Shown piece by piece: positions 1 through 9,636 of a DNA stretch of 32,406 nucleotides; position 1 is the stretch's first letter, and each line of letters opens with the position of its first letter. The stretch covers positions 1-32,406 of the forward strand of contig JALQZP010000008.1 in the NCBI GenBank assembly GCA_023258235.1, in the 5' to 3' direction. The notes beneath the pieces are model-generated. The model was not told the DNA's origin, made no database searches, and saw nothing but the letters and a program-made list of their open reading frames with translations. Made by a program: the position numbers and the translations under genes. The DNA comes from Terrimicrobiaceae bacterium (GTDB lineage Bacteria > Verrucomicrobiota > Verrucomicrobiia > Chthoniobacterales > Terrimicrobiaceae).

Positions 1-178
1 CGGAGGGATCCGCATTTTCGAAGATCACCAGGCTGGCACTGGTATGACGCATGAAAACGGTCACCGTACCGTCATGCACTCCCGACTCTTTCACCGCACG
101 TGCGACCTGCCCCGTCACCTCATACAGTCCTTTTCCGTTCGTCTTGACTTCAAAAAATGTGGTTTCCGATTTCACCAT
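1..178 (-). CDS. YjbQ/UPF0047 family protein (secondary thiamine-phosphate synthase-like), N-terminal part, truncated by window edge
   Basis: Reverse-strand translation from ATG at 178: MVKSETTFFEVKTNGKGLYEVTGQVARAVKESGVHDGTVTVFMRHTSASLVIFENADPS; HTSASLV..ENADPS is the family signature. Confidence 0.85.
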   Translation of the reverse strand, partial: MVKSETTFFEVKTNGKGLYEVTGQVARAVKESGVHDGTVTVFMRHTSASLVIFENADPS

Positions 179-292
179 TCCTTTTTATCCCATTACCCGG
201 TCAAACGCACAAAAAATCATTGCGCCCCACTGAATTTCTGGTTTAATCAACCCTCCATTTGTTAATGCCATTCCGGCATATCTCGGAATTTC

Positions 293-367
293 GCGCGGTT
301 AGCTCAGTGGTAGAGCACCTCCCTGACACGGAGGGGGTCAGAGGTTCGAACCCTCTATCGCGCACCA
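293..367 (+). tRNA. tRNA-Val (anticodon GAC), CCA encoded
   Basis: GCGCGGT/ATCGCGC acceptor stem, CCTCC-CTGACAC-GGAGG anticodon arm with GAC, GAGGTTCGAACCCTC T-arm, 3' ACCA. Confidence 0.95.
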
Positions 368-458
368 CCTCAAACGAAGAACAACAGCTCTTCATTGCTG
401 TTTACCGGCTCTCCACCAAAAATGGGCATGAGGGCATTTGTTGATGTTTTTGCTTAAA

Positions 459-504
459 CGCGATGAGCAATGCTCGTGCAAGCGATCTTTGCGAGCACAT
501 CGCG
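459..504. other. Imperfect stem-loop element of unknown function between tRNA-Val and rpsI
   Basis: CGCGATG(459-465)/CATCGCG(498-504), TGCTCG(471-476)/CGAGCA(492-497), CAA/TTG, 7-nt loop; right arm is paired along its full 16 nt. Confidence 0.5.
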
Positions 505-575
505 TAATCCCCTCCCATCGTTCACCCCCCCCTTTCATCCTTTCCAAAAAACGTTTTCGGGTTGAATTGGCATTC

Positions 576-607
576 CACAAAAAAAGAGGGGCTGTTGCCA
601 GCCCCTC
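576..607 (-). terminator. Intrinsic terminator of rplM-rpsI
   Basis: Perfect 9-bp stem GAGGGGCTG-TTGC-CAGCCCCTC (586-607) followed on the minus strand by TTTTTTTG; about 30 bp past the rpsI stop. Confidence 0.9.
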
Positions 608-637
608 GATGAGGAATTTGAATGTGATTCGAAACTC

Positions 638-1033
<396 letters not shown>

Positions 1034-1045
1034 GCTGATCGGATC

Positions 1046-1468
1046 TTAGACTGCTTTTGGATTCTGTGCGGTGTGAGGGTGATCAGTGCCGGCATAAACC
1101 TTGAGTTTGCCATAGAGAGAGCGCCCGAGGCGATTGTGCGGGATCATCCCACGGACAGCGCGCTCGATGAGAAGCTCCGGACGACGCTCGCGGCGGGCGC
1201 GGAAGGTCTCGGATTTGTGACCACCAACGTAACCGGAAAAGCTCATATACGTTTTCGCGACGTCTTTTTTGCCGCCGATGGCAACCTTGGAAGCATTGAG
1301 GACTACCACGAAATCGCCAGTATCGACGTGGGGAGTGAATATCGCTTTGTTTTTTCCACGAAGCAGGTTGGCGGCTTGGACCGCGACGCGACCGAGAGGT
1401 TGGTCGGCGGCGTCAATGACCCACCAGTTGCGCTTCACCTCTTCGGATTTGGCTGAGTATGTTTTCAT
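1046..1468 (-). CDS. rplM: 50S ribosomal protein L13
   Basis: [29 protein letters not shown]...[34 protein letters not shown]; canonical rplM-rpsI order. Confidence 0.97.
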   Translation of the reverse strand: MKTYSAKSEEVKRNWWVIDAADQPLGRVAVQAANLLRGKNKAIFTPHVDTGDFVVVLNASKVAIGGKKDVAKTYMSFSGYVGGHKSETFRARRERRPELLIERAVRGMIPHNRLGRSLYGKLKVYAGTDHPHTAQNPKAV

Positions 1469-1578
1469 CTATGATTTGTTGAGAGTCGGGCAGTGTGAAG
1501 GAGAGAAGCGGGTCTGTCAAATGAAGACGCCAATTTTTTTATCTCCCATCGTGTTTGGTCTTGGTTGGTCGACCGGGT

Positions 1579-3309
1579 TTATTCGATATCCTCAAACTCC
1601 CCTTTACTGGAGGGAGCGGAGAGAGGAAGTCGGCTTCCGGCATTCAATGAGGCGACATGCGATCCTTTGGAGGATCCTTTAGCGCTCCCTTTGGAGGAGT
1701 GCGGATGCGTGCCGGATTCAAAGAAAAATTTGTCATCGGAAAGCGCGGGGGCGGACTTTCCGCTGGCTTCTTGGCCGGTGATCATCGCGCGCAGATCGGC
1801 GACCAATTCGTGAAGGACGGAGGCTTGGGAAAGAAGTTCCTCGGACGCGCTGGCACTTTCCTCCGCGCCGGCCGCGTTGCTTTGCGTGACAGAATCGAGC
1901 TTGTTGATCGAGGAGTTGATGAGATCGACGCCTTGGCTTTGCTCCTCCGAGGCAAGCGCGATCTGGGCGATAAGGTTGTCCACCTCGCGGGCTTTCGAGA
2001 CGATGGAGTTGAGGCCATCGGCGACTTGTCGGCTGATTTCGGTGCCGGCGCGGCTCTTGCCGATCGACTCTTCGATAATCTCTGCGGTTTCCTTGGCGGC
2101 ATCGGCACTGCGGCGGGCGAGGTTGCGCACCTCGTCGGCAACAACAGCGAATCCAAGACCAGCCTCGCCGGCGCGGGCAGCTTCCACCGCCGCATTGAGC
2201 GCGAGGATATTGGTCTGGAAGGCGATCTCGTCAATCGTTCTGATAATTTTGGCAATTTTATCGCCGGATTTATTGATCTCGGACATGGCCCCCATCATGT
2301 TCTCCATGTCGGAGAGACCGGCTTCGGCCGCCGTACGGGCGAGGTGCGAGGATTCCTTGGCTTGTTGCGCGTTCTCCGCATTTCTCTTGGTGACCGTGGC
2401 AATTTCCTCGAGGGAGGAGCTGGTAACTTCGAGGGAGGCGGCCTGCTCGCTGGCACCTTCGGCCAAGCGCTGGCTGGCCGAGGCAACTTGGGCCGAAGCC
2501 GACGCCAGTTGCTCCGAGCTGTTTTCAAGATGGTTTGTGGTTTCGGAAAGTTGGCGGTTGATACGGATCACGATCAAGACGGACCCGATCAAGACAATGA
2601 GACCGGCTGGAATCGCCCAAGCCGAAGCCGCAACCATGGCTTCACGAACGGGCGTGTCCACATAGGAAGTGGGGACAGTCAACACGTAGGCACCTCTACG
2701 ATCGCCCTCTTTCCAGCCCTCCATTTGAAAACCGAGCACGTCGCGACCATCACCGGTGCGGCTGTTTGCAGGGTTGCCGTGGCAGGACATACAGCTCTTC
2801 GACATGATGACAGGGCGGGCGTAGGCGATGACGTTGGACTCGCGGTCTTCGATGAAAACCTCGCTTTTTCCGTCCTTGCCGACGGCATCCAGTATTTGGC
2901 GATCGAGGCTGGATTTGGGGGCGTTTTCAGGATTGCGGGGCTGTTCACGAACAATGCGGAAGGAAATCGGCGTTCCCTCGATGGCCTTGCGGATCGCTGT
3001 CCAAGCCGCAACGACCGGAACGGTTTTGTAAAATGTGGTGTTGCGGTAGTTTTCCTTGCCTTTTTGCTCAAGCTCGTGAGCCATCTCGGCATAATTGAAC
3101 GCGCCCTGTTGAGCGAGTTCACCAATGGAATCTGTCGTGCTTTCGACCTGCACGAGCAAGCCCTTCATTTCGGCCTCCACATCCTCGCGGATGATCGAGC
3201 TGGCCTTGTTGTGAAGCACCCAGAGACAGGTGGCCAAAGTGAGAATGATGCCCGAGATGACGATCAATACAATTCGGCCACCGAGGGAACGAAAAAGTTG
3301 CTTTAACAT
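1579..3309 (-). CDS. Methyl-accepting chemotaxis protein with periplasmic DUF3365-like, c-type heme (CMSCH) sensor domain
   Basis: N-terminal TM, SKSCMSCHGNPANS heme motif, second TM, MCP signalling core IDEIAFQTNILALNAAVEAARAGEAGLGFAVVADEVRNLARRSADAAKE. Confidence 0.93.
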   Translation of the reverse strand: MLKQLFRSLGGRIVLIVISGIILTLATCLWVLHNKASSIIREDVEAEMKGLLVQVESTTDSIGELAQQGAFNYAEMAHELEQKGKENYRNTTFYKTVPVVAAWTAIRKAIEGTPISFRIVREQPRNPENAPKSSLDRQILDAVGKDGKSEVFIEDRESNVIAYARPVIMSKSCMSCHGNPANSRTGDGRDVLGFQMEGWKEGDRRGAYVLTVPTSYVDTPVREAMVAASAWAIPAGLIVLIGSVLIVIRINRQLSETTNHLENSSEQLASASAQVASASQRLAEGASEQAASLEVTSSSLEEIATVTKRNAENAQQAKESSHLARTAAEAGLSDMENMMGAMSEINKSGDKIAKIIRTIDEIAFQTNILALNAAVEAARAGEAGLGFAVVADEVRNLARRSADAAKETAEIIEESIGKSRAGTEISRQVADGLNSIVSKAREVDNLIAQIALASEEQSQGVDLINSSINKLDSVTQSNAAGAEESASASEELLSQASVLHELVADLRAMITGQEASGKSAPALSDDKFFFESGTHPHSSKGSAKGSSKGSHVASLNAGSRLPLSAPSSKGEFEDIE

Positions 3310-3394
3310 AGTTGGGATAATTTAATAGACGGCCGCAACAGATAGAGGAAGCTCTTGTGTGCGCCAAGCCTATTATTTTTTTGGGTTTGGGAGT

Positions 3395-4543
3395 TTACTG
3401 TTGGCGCACCACGGCCATAAGGCCTTTGGTGTTTTTCGAGAGAGGACCGATATTCCAGAGCAGGAAACCTCCATGTGCGCGAGGGGTGATGTTTTTTTCC
3501 AATTTGAGCTGGGTGGTGATTTCGGCGACCGGCCACCCGTGGGAGGACAACCGATCCACGGCAATCCCTGGTAGAATAGGAACATTGCGAGGGTTGACAG
3601 CGGGATTCCGCCACCAGCGCAACAAGGAAGAGAAACTCTGGGGTCCGCCCTCCTTCCAATAGAGCTGGGGTGCAAGATAATCCACCCACCCGGCTCGCAT
3701 CCACGTCACGGGATCCGAAAAAAGCTCATTGAGTTGGTCGACACCGGCCTTGACGTCGGCCGGAGCTCCTTTCGTGTAGATACCAAAGGGGCTCACCCCG
3801 AACTTCAAGCCCGGACGCACCGAATGGACGGTCTGGCTGATTTCTCGAATGAGGGCATTGACGTTGCTCCTGCGCCAGTCGGCTTTGGAAAGCGCACCGC
3901 CGGCGGAGCGATAGGCCGCGTAGGTCTTCTCATCGGGAAACCGCGGGGGGCCGCCCTTGGCTGTGGGATAAGGGTAGAAATAATCATCCAAGTGAACACC
4001 GGAGAGATCGTATCGGGTCACGAGATCGCGGACGACCGAGTTGATATGGCTGCGCACCGCAGGGGCACCGGGATCCATCCAAAGCACGCTGCCGATCTGA
4101 TAAGTGAATTGAGGGTATCGTTTGCTCACATGCATCGGGGATCTCGGCAACGAGGCGCTGGCGGCGGCCCGGTAGGGATTGAGCCACGCATGAACCTCGA
4201 TCCCGCGCTGATGGGCTTGCGCGATAAAAAAAGCCAACGGATCATAGCCCGGCGAACGGCCTTGGGTGCCGGTGAGGTAGCGGCTCCAAGGCTCTATCTG
4301 GGAAGCGTAAAGAGCATCCCCCTCGGGACGCACCTGCAGGAGAACGGCATTGAGGCCTGCCGCCTGTGCTGCATCGAGAAGTCGAACGGCCTCCGCTTTC
4401 TGCGCCTCCATGGACAGCCCTTCCTTGGATGGAAAATTGATATTGTAAACAGACGAGATCCAAGCCCCTTGGAAGTCGGCGAAACACGGAAAAACCGAGG
4501 CGAGAAGGAAGAGGAGAGAGAGGATGTTTTTATGCTTTTTCAT
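3395..4543 (-). CDS. Glycoside hydrolase-like family (GHL10/DUF187-type) exported protein
   Basis: Signal peptide MKKHKNILSLLFLLASVFPCFADFQGAWISSVYNINFPS; LNAVLLQVRPEGDALYAS, GIEVHAWLNPYRA, GVHLDDYFYPYP motifs; start ATG 4543 overlaps upstream stop (TGATG). Confidence 0.87.
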   Translation of the reverse strand: MKKHKNILSLLFLLASVFPCFADFQGAWISSVYNINFPSKEGLSMEAQKAEAVRLLDAAQAAGLNAVLLQVRPEGDALYASQIEPWSRYLTGTQGRSPGYDPLAFFIAQAHQRGIEVHAWLNPYRAAASASLPRSPMHVSKRYPQFTYQIGSVLWMDPGAPAVRSHINSVVRDLVTRYDLSGVHLDDYFYPYPTAKGGPPRFPDEKTYAAYRSAGGALSKADWRRSNVNALIREISQTVHSVRPGLKFGVSPFGIYTKGAPADVKAGVDQLNELFSDPVTWMRAGWVDYLAPQLYWKEGGPQSFSSLLRWWRNPAVNPRNVPILPGIAVDRLSSHGWPVAEITTQLKLEKNITPRAHGGFLLWNIGPLSKNTKGLMAVVRQQ

Positions 4544-5361
4544 CAATAGGTGAAGGATTCCTTGGGTGGTTCGGTTTCAGAAACCGCGCTGGCTTCGATG
4601 ACCGCAACGTGACGACCACCCTCGACTGGAAATGTCGCCTTGCCAAGCACTTTTACCCACGTCATTTCGGGAAAACAGGTGCCGGGTTTAGCATGAACCG
4701 TGATCGCGACCGGTCGCGCATCCGCCGCACAGCACATCACAAAAAGCCGCATCAATTGGAAGCGGTCGCCATTGGGATTTCCCGTTCGTGCGGGAAGGAA
4801 CTGACCCTTCACTTCCACATCCTTGTTCTCAAAATCCGCCCGCATCCCCTCTTCCGCCGCCGCATAGAGGAGATCCACCGTTTCGGCGACAATATACCCC
4901 TCGGCGTTTTTTTTCAGATACTCGGAAGGATCCATCATACTTCCATCCACTGGAGCTCCGGATTCCCCCGGCAAGTCGGGATCGACCGGGGAACTGAATG
5001 TCGGAAGTTCCGCGCTGTCGGTCACGAGCCCCCGATTCATCACGGTATTAGCGCTGAAGCGTCCTTGGGATATCCGCACGGCGAAAAGAAGAGGAACGAG
5101 AAGGAGGGCGATCGCCCGGATTCCCCCGCCGAAAGGATGCCGCGAACCACAGCCATTTTGCCGGGTTTGGCCCAGGGACTGGAATGTGAAAAGCAGGCCC
5201 ACGGACAGGGCGAGGAGAACGATGCCTGCGACAAAGGTTGGAATGTGAAAATCCGGGTGCAGGTAGGAGGCGATTCGGCCCGAAAGTTGGAAATAAACCA
5301 GCGTGACTCCCCAGACGAAGAGGATGCCCGCAGCTATGAATCGGGAGGTCGTCGCACTCAT
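4543..5361 (-). CDS. TIGR03943/DUF1980 family putative permease-associated membrane protein (YcgQ-like)
   Basis: MSATTSRFIAAGILFVWGVTLVYFQLSGRIASYLHPDFHIPTFVAGIVLLAL...QLMRLFVMCCAADARPVAITVHAKPGTCFPEMTWVKVLGKATF; start overlaps upstream permease stop (ATGA). The track ORF running to 6105 is an upstream out-of-frame extension. Confidence 0.82.
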   Translation of the reverse strand: MSATTSRFIAAGILFVWGVTLVYFQLSGRIASYLHPDFHIPTFVAGIVLLALSVGLLFTFQSLGQTRQNGCGSRHPFGGGIRAIALLLVPLLFAVRISQGRFSANTVMNRGLVTDSAELPTFSSPVDPDLPGESGAPVDGSMMDPSEYLKKNAEGYIVAETVDLLYAAAEEGMRADFENKDVEVKGQFLPARTGNPNGDRFQLMRLFVMCCAADARPVAITVHAKPGTCFPEMTWVKVLGKATFPVEGGRHVAVIEASAVSETEPPKESFTY

Positions 5362-6281
5362 AGGCCGATCACAGAAAGCCGCACACAAATCAGCCCGATC
5401 AATACGAAGAGCCCCACCGCAAGACCGAATACAAATCGTCGCCGGAAGACAGCTGCGTAAATGAACACCAACTTGAGATCCATCATGGGACCAAATACCA
5501 GAAATGCCAATTTCGCAACGGCCGGGAAGGATACGAACGTCGCGGCCACAAAGGCATCCGAGGAACTGCATAGAGCCAAAATGCCAGCCAGCACCATCAT
5601 CGACGGCACCGCCAACCAATCGTGCAGGGCCAAGGGAAGAAAGAGAGATTGATCCATCGCCGTTCCGAAGACCGAGGCGGCCGCCGCGCCCACGATGAAA
5701 TAAACCATCACATCCAGAAAATCCCGGACCCCGGCATCCATCGCGGCAATCAACCGGCGCGATAGCGGCGCACCCCCACCCGCTGAACCCGCAGACCCGA
5801 GAGCCACCGACTCGAGGATTTCTTTTTTCAGAACGGATCCGATGGAGAGGTTGCACACCGCGATGCCCGCAAGGGCGGCGATGAAAAGCCCCAGTCCGAG
5901 CCGGAGAATGGTGATTTCCGCTGCCCCTTGCCCCCGAAACGCCGCATAGGTACTGAGTGCTGTGATCGGATTCACAATTGGTGCGGCAAGCATATAGGCC
6001 ACGGCATTCGATACCGGGAGACCCTTCGCAATCAGACGGCGGATCACCGGCACAATTCCGCACTCGCACATGGGAAAGACCAATCCCATGAGAGCACTCA
6101 CACAAACTCCAGCAAACGGACTACGCGGCAGAAAACGCGTCATCACACGGGCGGGCAGGAATTGGTCGATCAGTCCCGACAGCAATGTTCCCAAAAGAAT
6201 AAAAGGAACGCCCTCCAGCAGCACACTCAGAAAGGCATAGGAAAAATCGGGCAGACTGAATGAAAACCAGGGTTGATTCAT
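5358..6281 (-). CDS. Permease, DUF318/YraQ family (YcgR-like)
   Basis: MNQPWFSFSLPDFSYAFLSVLLEGVPFILLGTLLSGLIDQFLPA...FPMCECGIVPVIRRLIAKGLPVSNAVAYMLAAPIVNPIT. Confidence 0.87.
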   Translation of the reverse strand: MNQPWFSFSLPDFSYAFLSVLLEGVPFILLGTLLSGLIDQFLPARVMTRFLPRSPFAGVCVSALMGLVFPMCECGIVPVIRRLIAKGLPVSNAVAYMLAAPIVNPITALSTYAAFRGQGAAEITILRLGLGLFIAALAGIAVCNLSIGSVLKKEILESVALGSAGSAGGGAPLSRRLIAAMDAGVRDFLDVMVYFIVGAAAASVFGTAMDQSLFLPLALHDWLAVPSMMVLAGILALCSSSDAFVAATFVSFPAVAKLAFLVFGPMMDLKLVFIYAAVFRRRFVFGLAVGLFVLIGLICVRLSVIGL

Positions 6282-6543
6282 GAGTCGGGTGATCTTTATT
6301 TCGCGCAAGACAGCAACATTCGCTGCAACATTCCGGTATCCAGCCTGCAAACACGGGCCTTGATGGAGATCCCTGCGGTTTTCAAATTTTCCAACGGAAG
6401 CGGGTTGCAGCTCATTCACCCGAATCTAATCGGGATGCCACCCACCCATCAACTGTGAACGAGGAGATGGGCTTTCTCGACGGCTCGATTTATCCGGACT
6501 TGTTGTCGGAGCGCGCTCGCGTATTAGTGTATCTCCATCTTCT

Positions 6544-8124
6544 ATGCATCAAGGCTCGCTTGCTCTTCTCCTCCATGCCCATTTGCCATGGGTGCGGCAT
6601 CCGGAACACGAGGAATTTCTAGAGGAAGACTGGCTTTATGAGGCCATCACCGAGTGTTACATCCCGCTCCTGAAGATGCTCCGCCGGATGGTCGCCGAGA
6701 AGATCCCTCTCAAGATCACCTTCACCCTCACCCCGAGCCTCTGCGCGATGCTTCGGGATTCACTTTTGCAAAAACGCGCCGAGCGTTATCTCGAGCGGGG
6801 CTACGAGCTCGCCTGCATGGAGATCGATCGCACCTCCAACGATGCGGCGCTCAACGGAATCGCCCGCCATTACCAACACGTCTTCCGCGAATCGCTCGAT
6901 TTTTACCAAAAGGAAATCCACCGCGACATCGTGGGTGCTTTTGCCCAACTCCAAAAAGACGGCATCATCGAGATCATCACCTGCGCGGCCACTCACGGAT
7001 TTCTGCCTTTGATGGAAATTGTCCCCGAGGCCATGCGGGCCCAGGTTCTTATCGGACGCGACTACCACAGGGAATGTTTCGGCCGCGATCCGGAGGGTAT
7101 CTGGCTCCCCGAGTGCGCCTACGTGCCCCACATCGACGGCATCCTCCAGGAAGCCAACCTGCGCTGGTTCATCGCCGACGCCCACGGGCTCATGTATGGA
7201 GAGCCCCGGCCCCGCTTCGCGATTTATGCTCCGTATTTCACCCCCGCCGGTCCGGCGGTCTTCGGCCGCGATCGGGAATCGAGCAAGCAGGTCTGGAGTG
7301 CAAGGGAGGGGTATCCCGGCGACCCCGCCTACCGGGATTTCTACCGCGATATCGGCATGGATCTCCCCGAGGACTACCTCCACACGGTTCTGCCCAGCAC
7401 GGGTTTTCGGCGAAACACAGGCTTCAAGTACCACCGCATCACCGGCTCGCCCCAAAAGGAAATCTATAATCGGGGCTGGGCCATGGCGGCGGCAGACCAC
7501 CATGCCTGGGACTTCCTGCAAAACCGGGTGCGCCAGATCGAACATCTGCGGACGATGTTGCCCGTCGAGCCGATCATCGTCAGCCCGTTCGACGCCGAGC
7601 TATTCGGCCACTGGTGGTATGAGGGCCCGCAGTTTCTCGACCTTTTCCTGCGCAAGGCCGCTTACGACCAGAAGACTTTCCGCCTCACAACTCCGAGCGA
7701 CTATTTAAAGGAAAATCCCACACAGCAGATGGTATCTCCGTCCCCATCGAGTTGGGGCAACAAAGGGTATTGGGAAGTCTGGCTCGACCATTGCAACGCT
7801 TGGATCTACCCGCACCTTCACGCTGCAGCGCGCCGGATGACGGAGATGGCGAGAAAGCATGACGGCACCCGCGATCCTCTCCTGCTCCGCACCCTCCGCC
7901 AACTCGCCAGGGAACTCCTGCTCGCGCAGTCCAGCGACTGGGCCTTTCTCATGAAAACCGGAACGGCGGTGGAATATGCCACCAAGAGAACCCACGATCA
8001 CGTTCTCCGCTTCACCCGCATCTACGAATCGCTGGCATCCGGCGCCGTCGATGAGGGCCTCCTCGCCGCTTGCGAGGACCGTGACAACATTTTCCCGGAC
8101 GTGAACTGGAGACACTACCTGTGA
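6544..8124 (+). CDS. Glycoside hydrolase family 57 / DUF1957 protein (1,4-alpha-glucan branching enzyme-like)
   Basis: MHQGSLALLLHAHLPWVRHPE...EIITCAATHGFLPLM...GIWLPECAYVPHIDGILQEANLRWFIADAHGL...IIVSPFDAELFGHWWYEGPQFLDLFLRKA. Confidence 0.93.
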   Translation: MHQGSLALLLHAHLPWVRHPEHEEFLEEDWLYEAITECYIPLLKMLRRMVAEKIPLKITFTLTPSLCAMLRDSLLQKRAERYLERGYELACMEIDRTSNDAALNGIARHYQHVFRESLDFYQKEIHRDIVGAFAQLQKDGIIEIITCAATHGFLPLMEIVPEAMRAQVLIGRDYHRECFGRDPEGIWLPECAYVPHIDGILQEANLRWFIADAHGLMYGEPRPRFAIYAPYFTPAGPAVFGRDRESSKQVWSAREGYPGDPAYRDFYRDIGMDLPEDYLHTVLPSTGFRRNTGFKYHRITGSPQKEIYNRGWAMAAADHHAWDFLQNRVRQIEHLRTMLPVEPIIVSPFDAELFGHWWYEGPQFLDLFLRKAAYDQKTFRLTTPSDYLKENPTQQMVSPSPSSWGNKGYWEVWLDHCNAWIYPHLHAAARRMTEMARKHDGTRDPLLLRTLRQLARELLLAQSSDWAFLMKTGTAVEYATKRTHDHVLRFTRIYESLASGAVDEGLLAACEDRDNIFPDVNWRHYL

Positions 8125-9572
8125 AGCGTTTCGCGTACTTTATTTTCACTCTTTTAGCCCTGCTCCACGCCGCTCGCGCGGAAGGCGACGACATCGCGTT
8201 TGCCGTTCCCGGCCCTGGCCGGATCACCCTGGGGGTTTTTGACAAAACCGGCAAATTGGTTCGCACACTTCATGCTATGGACGGCGAGGAGGCCTTCCGC
8301 ATCGGACTCAATGGTTACATCACCAAGTGGGATGGTCTGGACGATGCCGGCAATAAAGCCCCATCCGGCCATTACCACATTCGGGGATACCTGATCGAGG
8401 ATGTGACCGTCGAGGGCGAGGCTTATCATTTCAACGATTGGACGACGGACGAGGAGGACCCATCGCTTCGCCATATAGTGGACTTCGCCTTTCTTCCTGA
8501 CGGCGACGTCTTGCTTCTCGCCATTTCCGCCGATGGTTTGGTCTTGGCAACGAGGTATTCAACCGAATCCGGTTTCGTTTGGGTGAGGGAGATCGGAGCC
8601 GGGCCCGCCCCTGATACAACCAGCCTGGCCGCCAATTCCAGCACCGTCATCATCCAGCATGCCGGGAATTGGCATTTGCTCGATTTGCAAACCGGCACCC
8701 CAACCTCAGCGCCTCTTGCCCTGCATTCGGCGCCACCACGCACGATCGCGGCCCTGCCCTCGAAACTCTTTGGTTCGTTGGAAAAAACCATCGTCCCCTT
8801 CTCGCTCCCCGGCATGGAGCCACAACCCTTGATTGACTCACCAGTCGCCCTCACCTCCATCGATGCCGACAACGGCACGCTGATGGGGTCAGGAAACGGG
8901 AGTGTATGGATTTCCGAGGATATGCGGACATTCCAAAACATTCCGATATCGGCTCAATCCGTCTCCCTTGGCGTTGGGGAAACCTTTTGGTTTGTCAGCG
9001 CTGACGGCTCCGATGCGGTCGGGCAGGCCAATTTCAAGGGTGACATCCTGCGGGAACTCCACCACGAGTCGGGCTCGCCCCAGCCCAAAAAAATCCACGC
9101 TTCACGCACGAATGAGACTTTCGCCGTGCTCGAAACATCATCCGACTCGGAACGCCTTCGCGTCCTTTCACGCAGCCCCGGCGGCGACTGGACCGTGGAT
9201 TGGGAAAAAACGATCCGGGAATCAAAATCCTTCGGTTACGTCAATGGTGAGGTCTCGCCCTCTGCACAAGACACCCCCCAAACGGATTCCCTCCGCTTTC
9301 GGCTTGAGGAAAACCCTCTCACGGGTGAAAAGCAGGATCTCAACCTGCGTGTGGTTTTTGATGACAAGGGCACCCGTCTTTCAACCCCGGATGGTCTTCC
9401 TATCGTGAGCGTCAGTCGGCGAACAGGGATCCGTCGGGCTGTTATCCGTCGCGGACAAAAAACAAATAGCATCCATTTACTTCAAGGCGATGGGGCAACC
9501 GTCGAAGAATTTCGCATTCAGGGGTTGGAAAAAATTATACCCCTCAATGCCGGCGGCATCGAACTCAGCTAG
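8121..9572 (+). CDS. Hypothetical exported protein with FlgD-Ig-like N-terminal segment
   Basis: Signal peptide MKRFAYFIFTLLALLHAARA; GRITLGVFDKTGKLVRTLHAMDGEEAFRIGLNGYITKWDGLDDAGNKAPSGHYHIRGY resembles FlgD-like Ig repeats; GTGA overlap with the GH57 stop. Confidence 0.75.
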   Translation: MKRFAYFIFTLLALLHAARAEGDDIAFAVPGPGRITLGVFDKTGKLVRTLHAMDGEEAFRIGLNGYITKWDGLDDAGNKAPSGHYHIRGYLIEDVTVEGEAYHFNDWTTDEEDPSLRHIVDFAFLPDGDVLLLAISADGLVLATRYSTESGFVWVREIGAGPAPDTTSLAANSSTVIIQHAGNWHLLDLQTGTPTSAPLALHSAPPRTIAALPSKLFGSLEKTIVPFSLPGMEPQPLIDSPVALTSIDADNGTLMGSGNGSVWISEDMRTFQNIPISAQSVSLGVGETFWFVSADGSDAVGQANFKGDILRELHHESGSPQPKKIHASRTNETFAVLETSSDSERLRVLSRSPGGDWTVDWEKTIRESKSFGYVNGEVSPSAQDTPQTDSLRFRLEENPLTGEKQDLNLRVVFDDKGTRLSTPDGLPIVSVSRRTGIRRAVIRRGQKTNSIHLLQGDGATVEEFRIQGLEKIIPLNAGGIELS

Positions 9573-9636
9573 AGACCCGCAATTTGAGCTATAGAATTAT
9601 CTTGATCGAAGGGTCAGATACGCCTATGATTTCCCC

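Noticed and set aside
1656-1700. Near-repeat TCCTTTGGAGGA... at the MCP 3' end
   Set aside because: Explained by the SSKGS-type amino-acid repeat in the C-terminal tail; no sign of a mobile or CRISPR-like repeat
1657-3306. 549-aa plus-strand ORF antisense to the chemoreceptor
   Set aside because: Shadow ORF of a clear MCP on the opposite strand; no recognisable domain in translation
3408-3432. CACCA-c-GGCC-ATAA-GGCC-tt-TGGTG hairpin near the GHL10 stop
   Set aside because: Lies in coding sequence, has no T-run in the transcript direction, imperfect stem; not a convincing terminator
5362-6105. N-terminal extension of the TIGR03943 ORF (4543-6105)
   Set aside because: Out-of-frame reading of the DUF318 permease; the real start is MSATTSR at 5361
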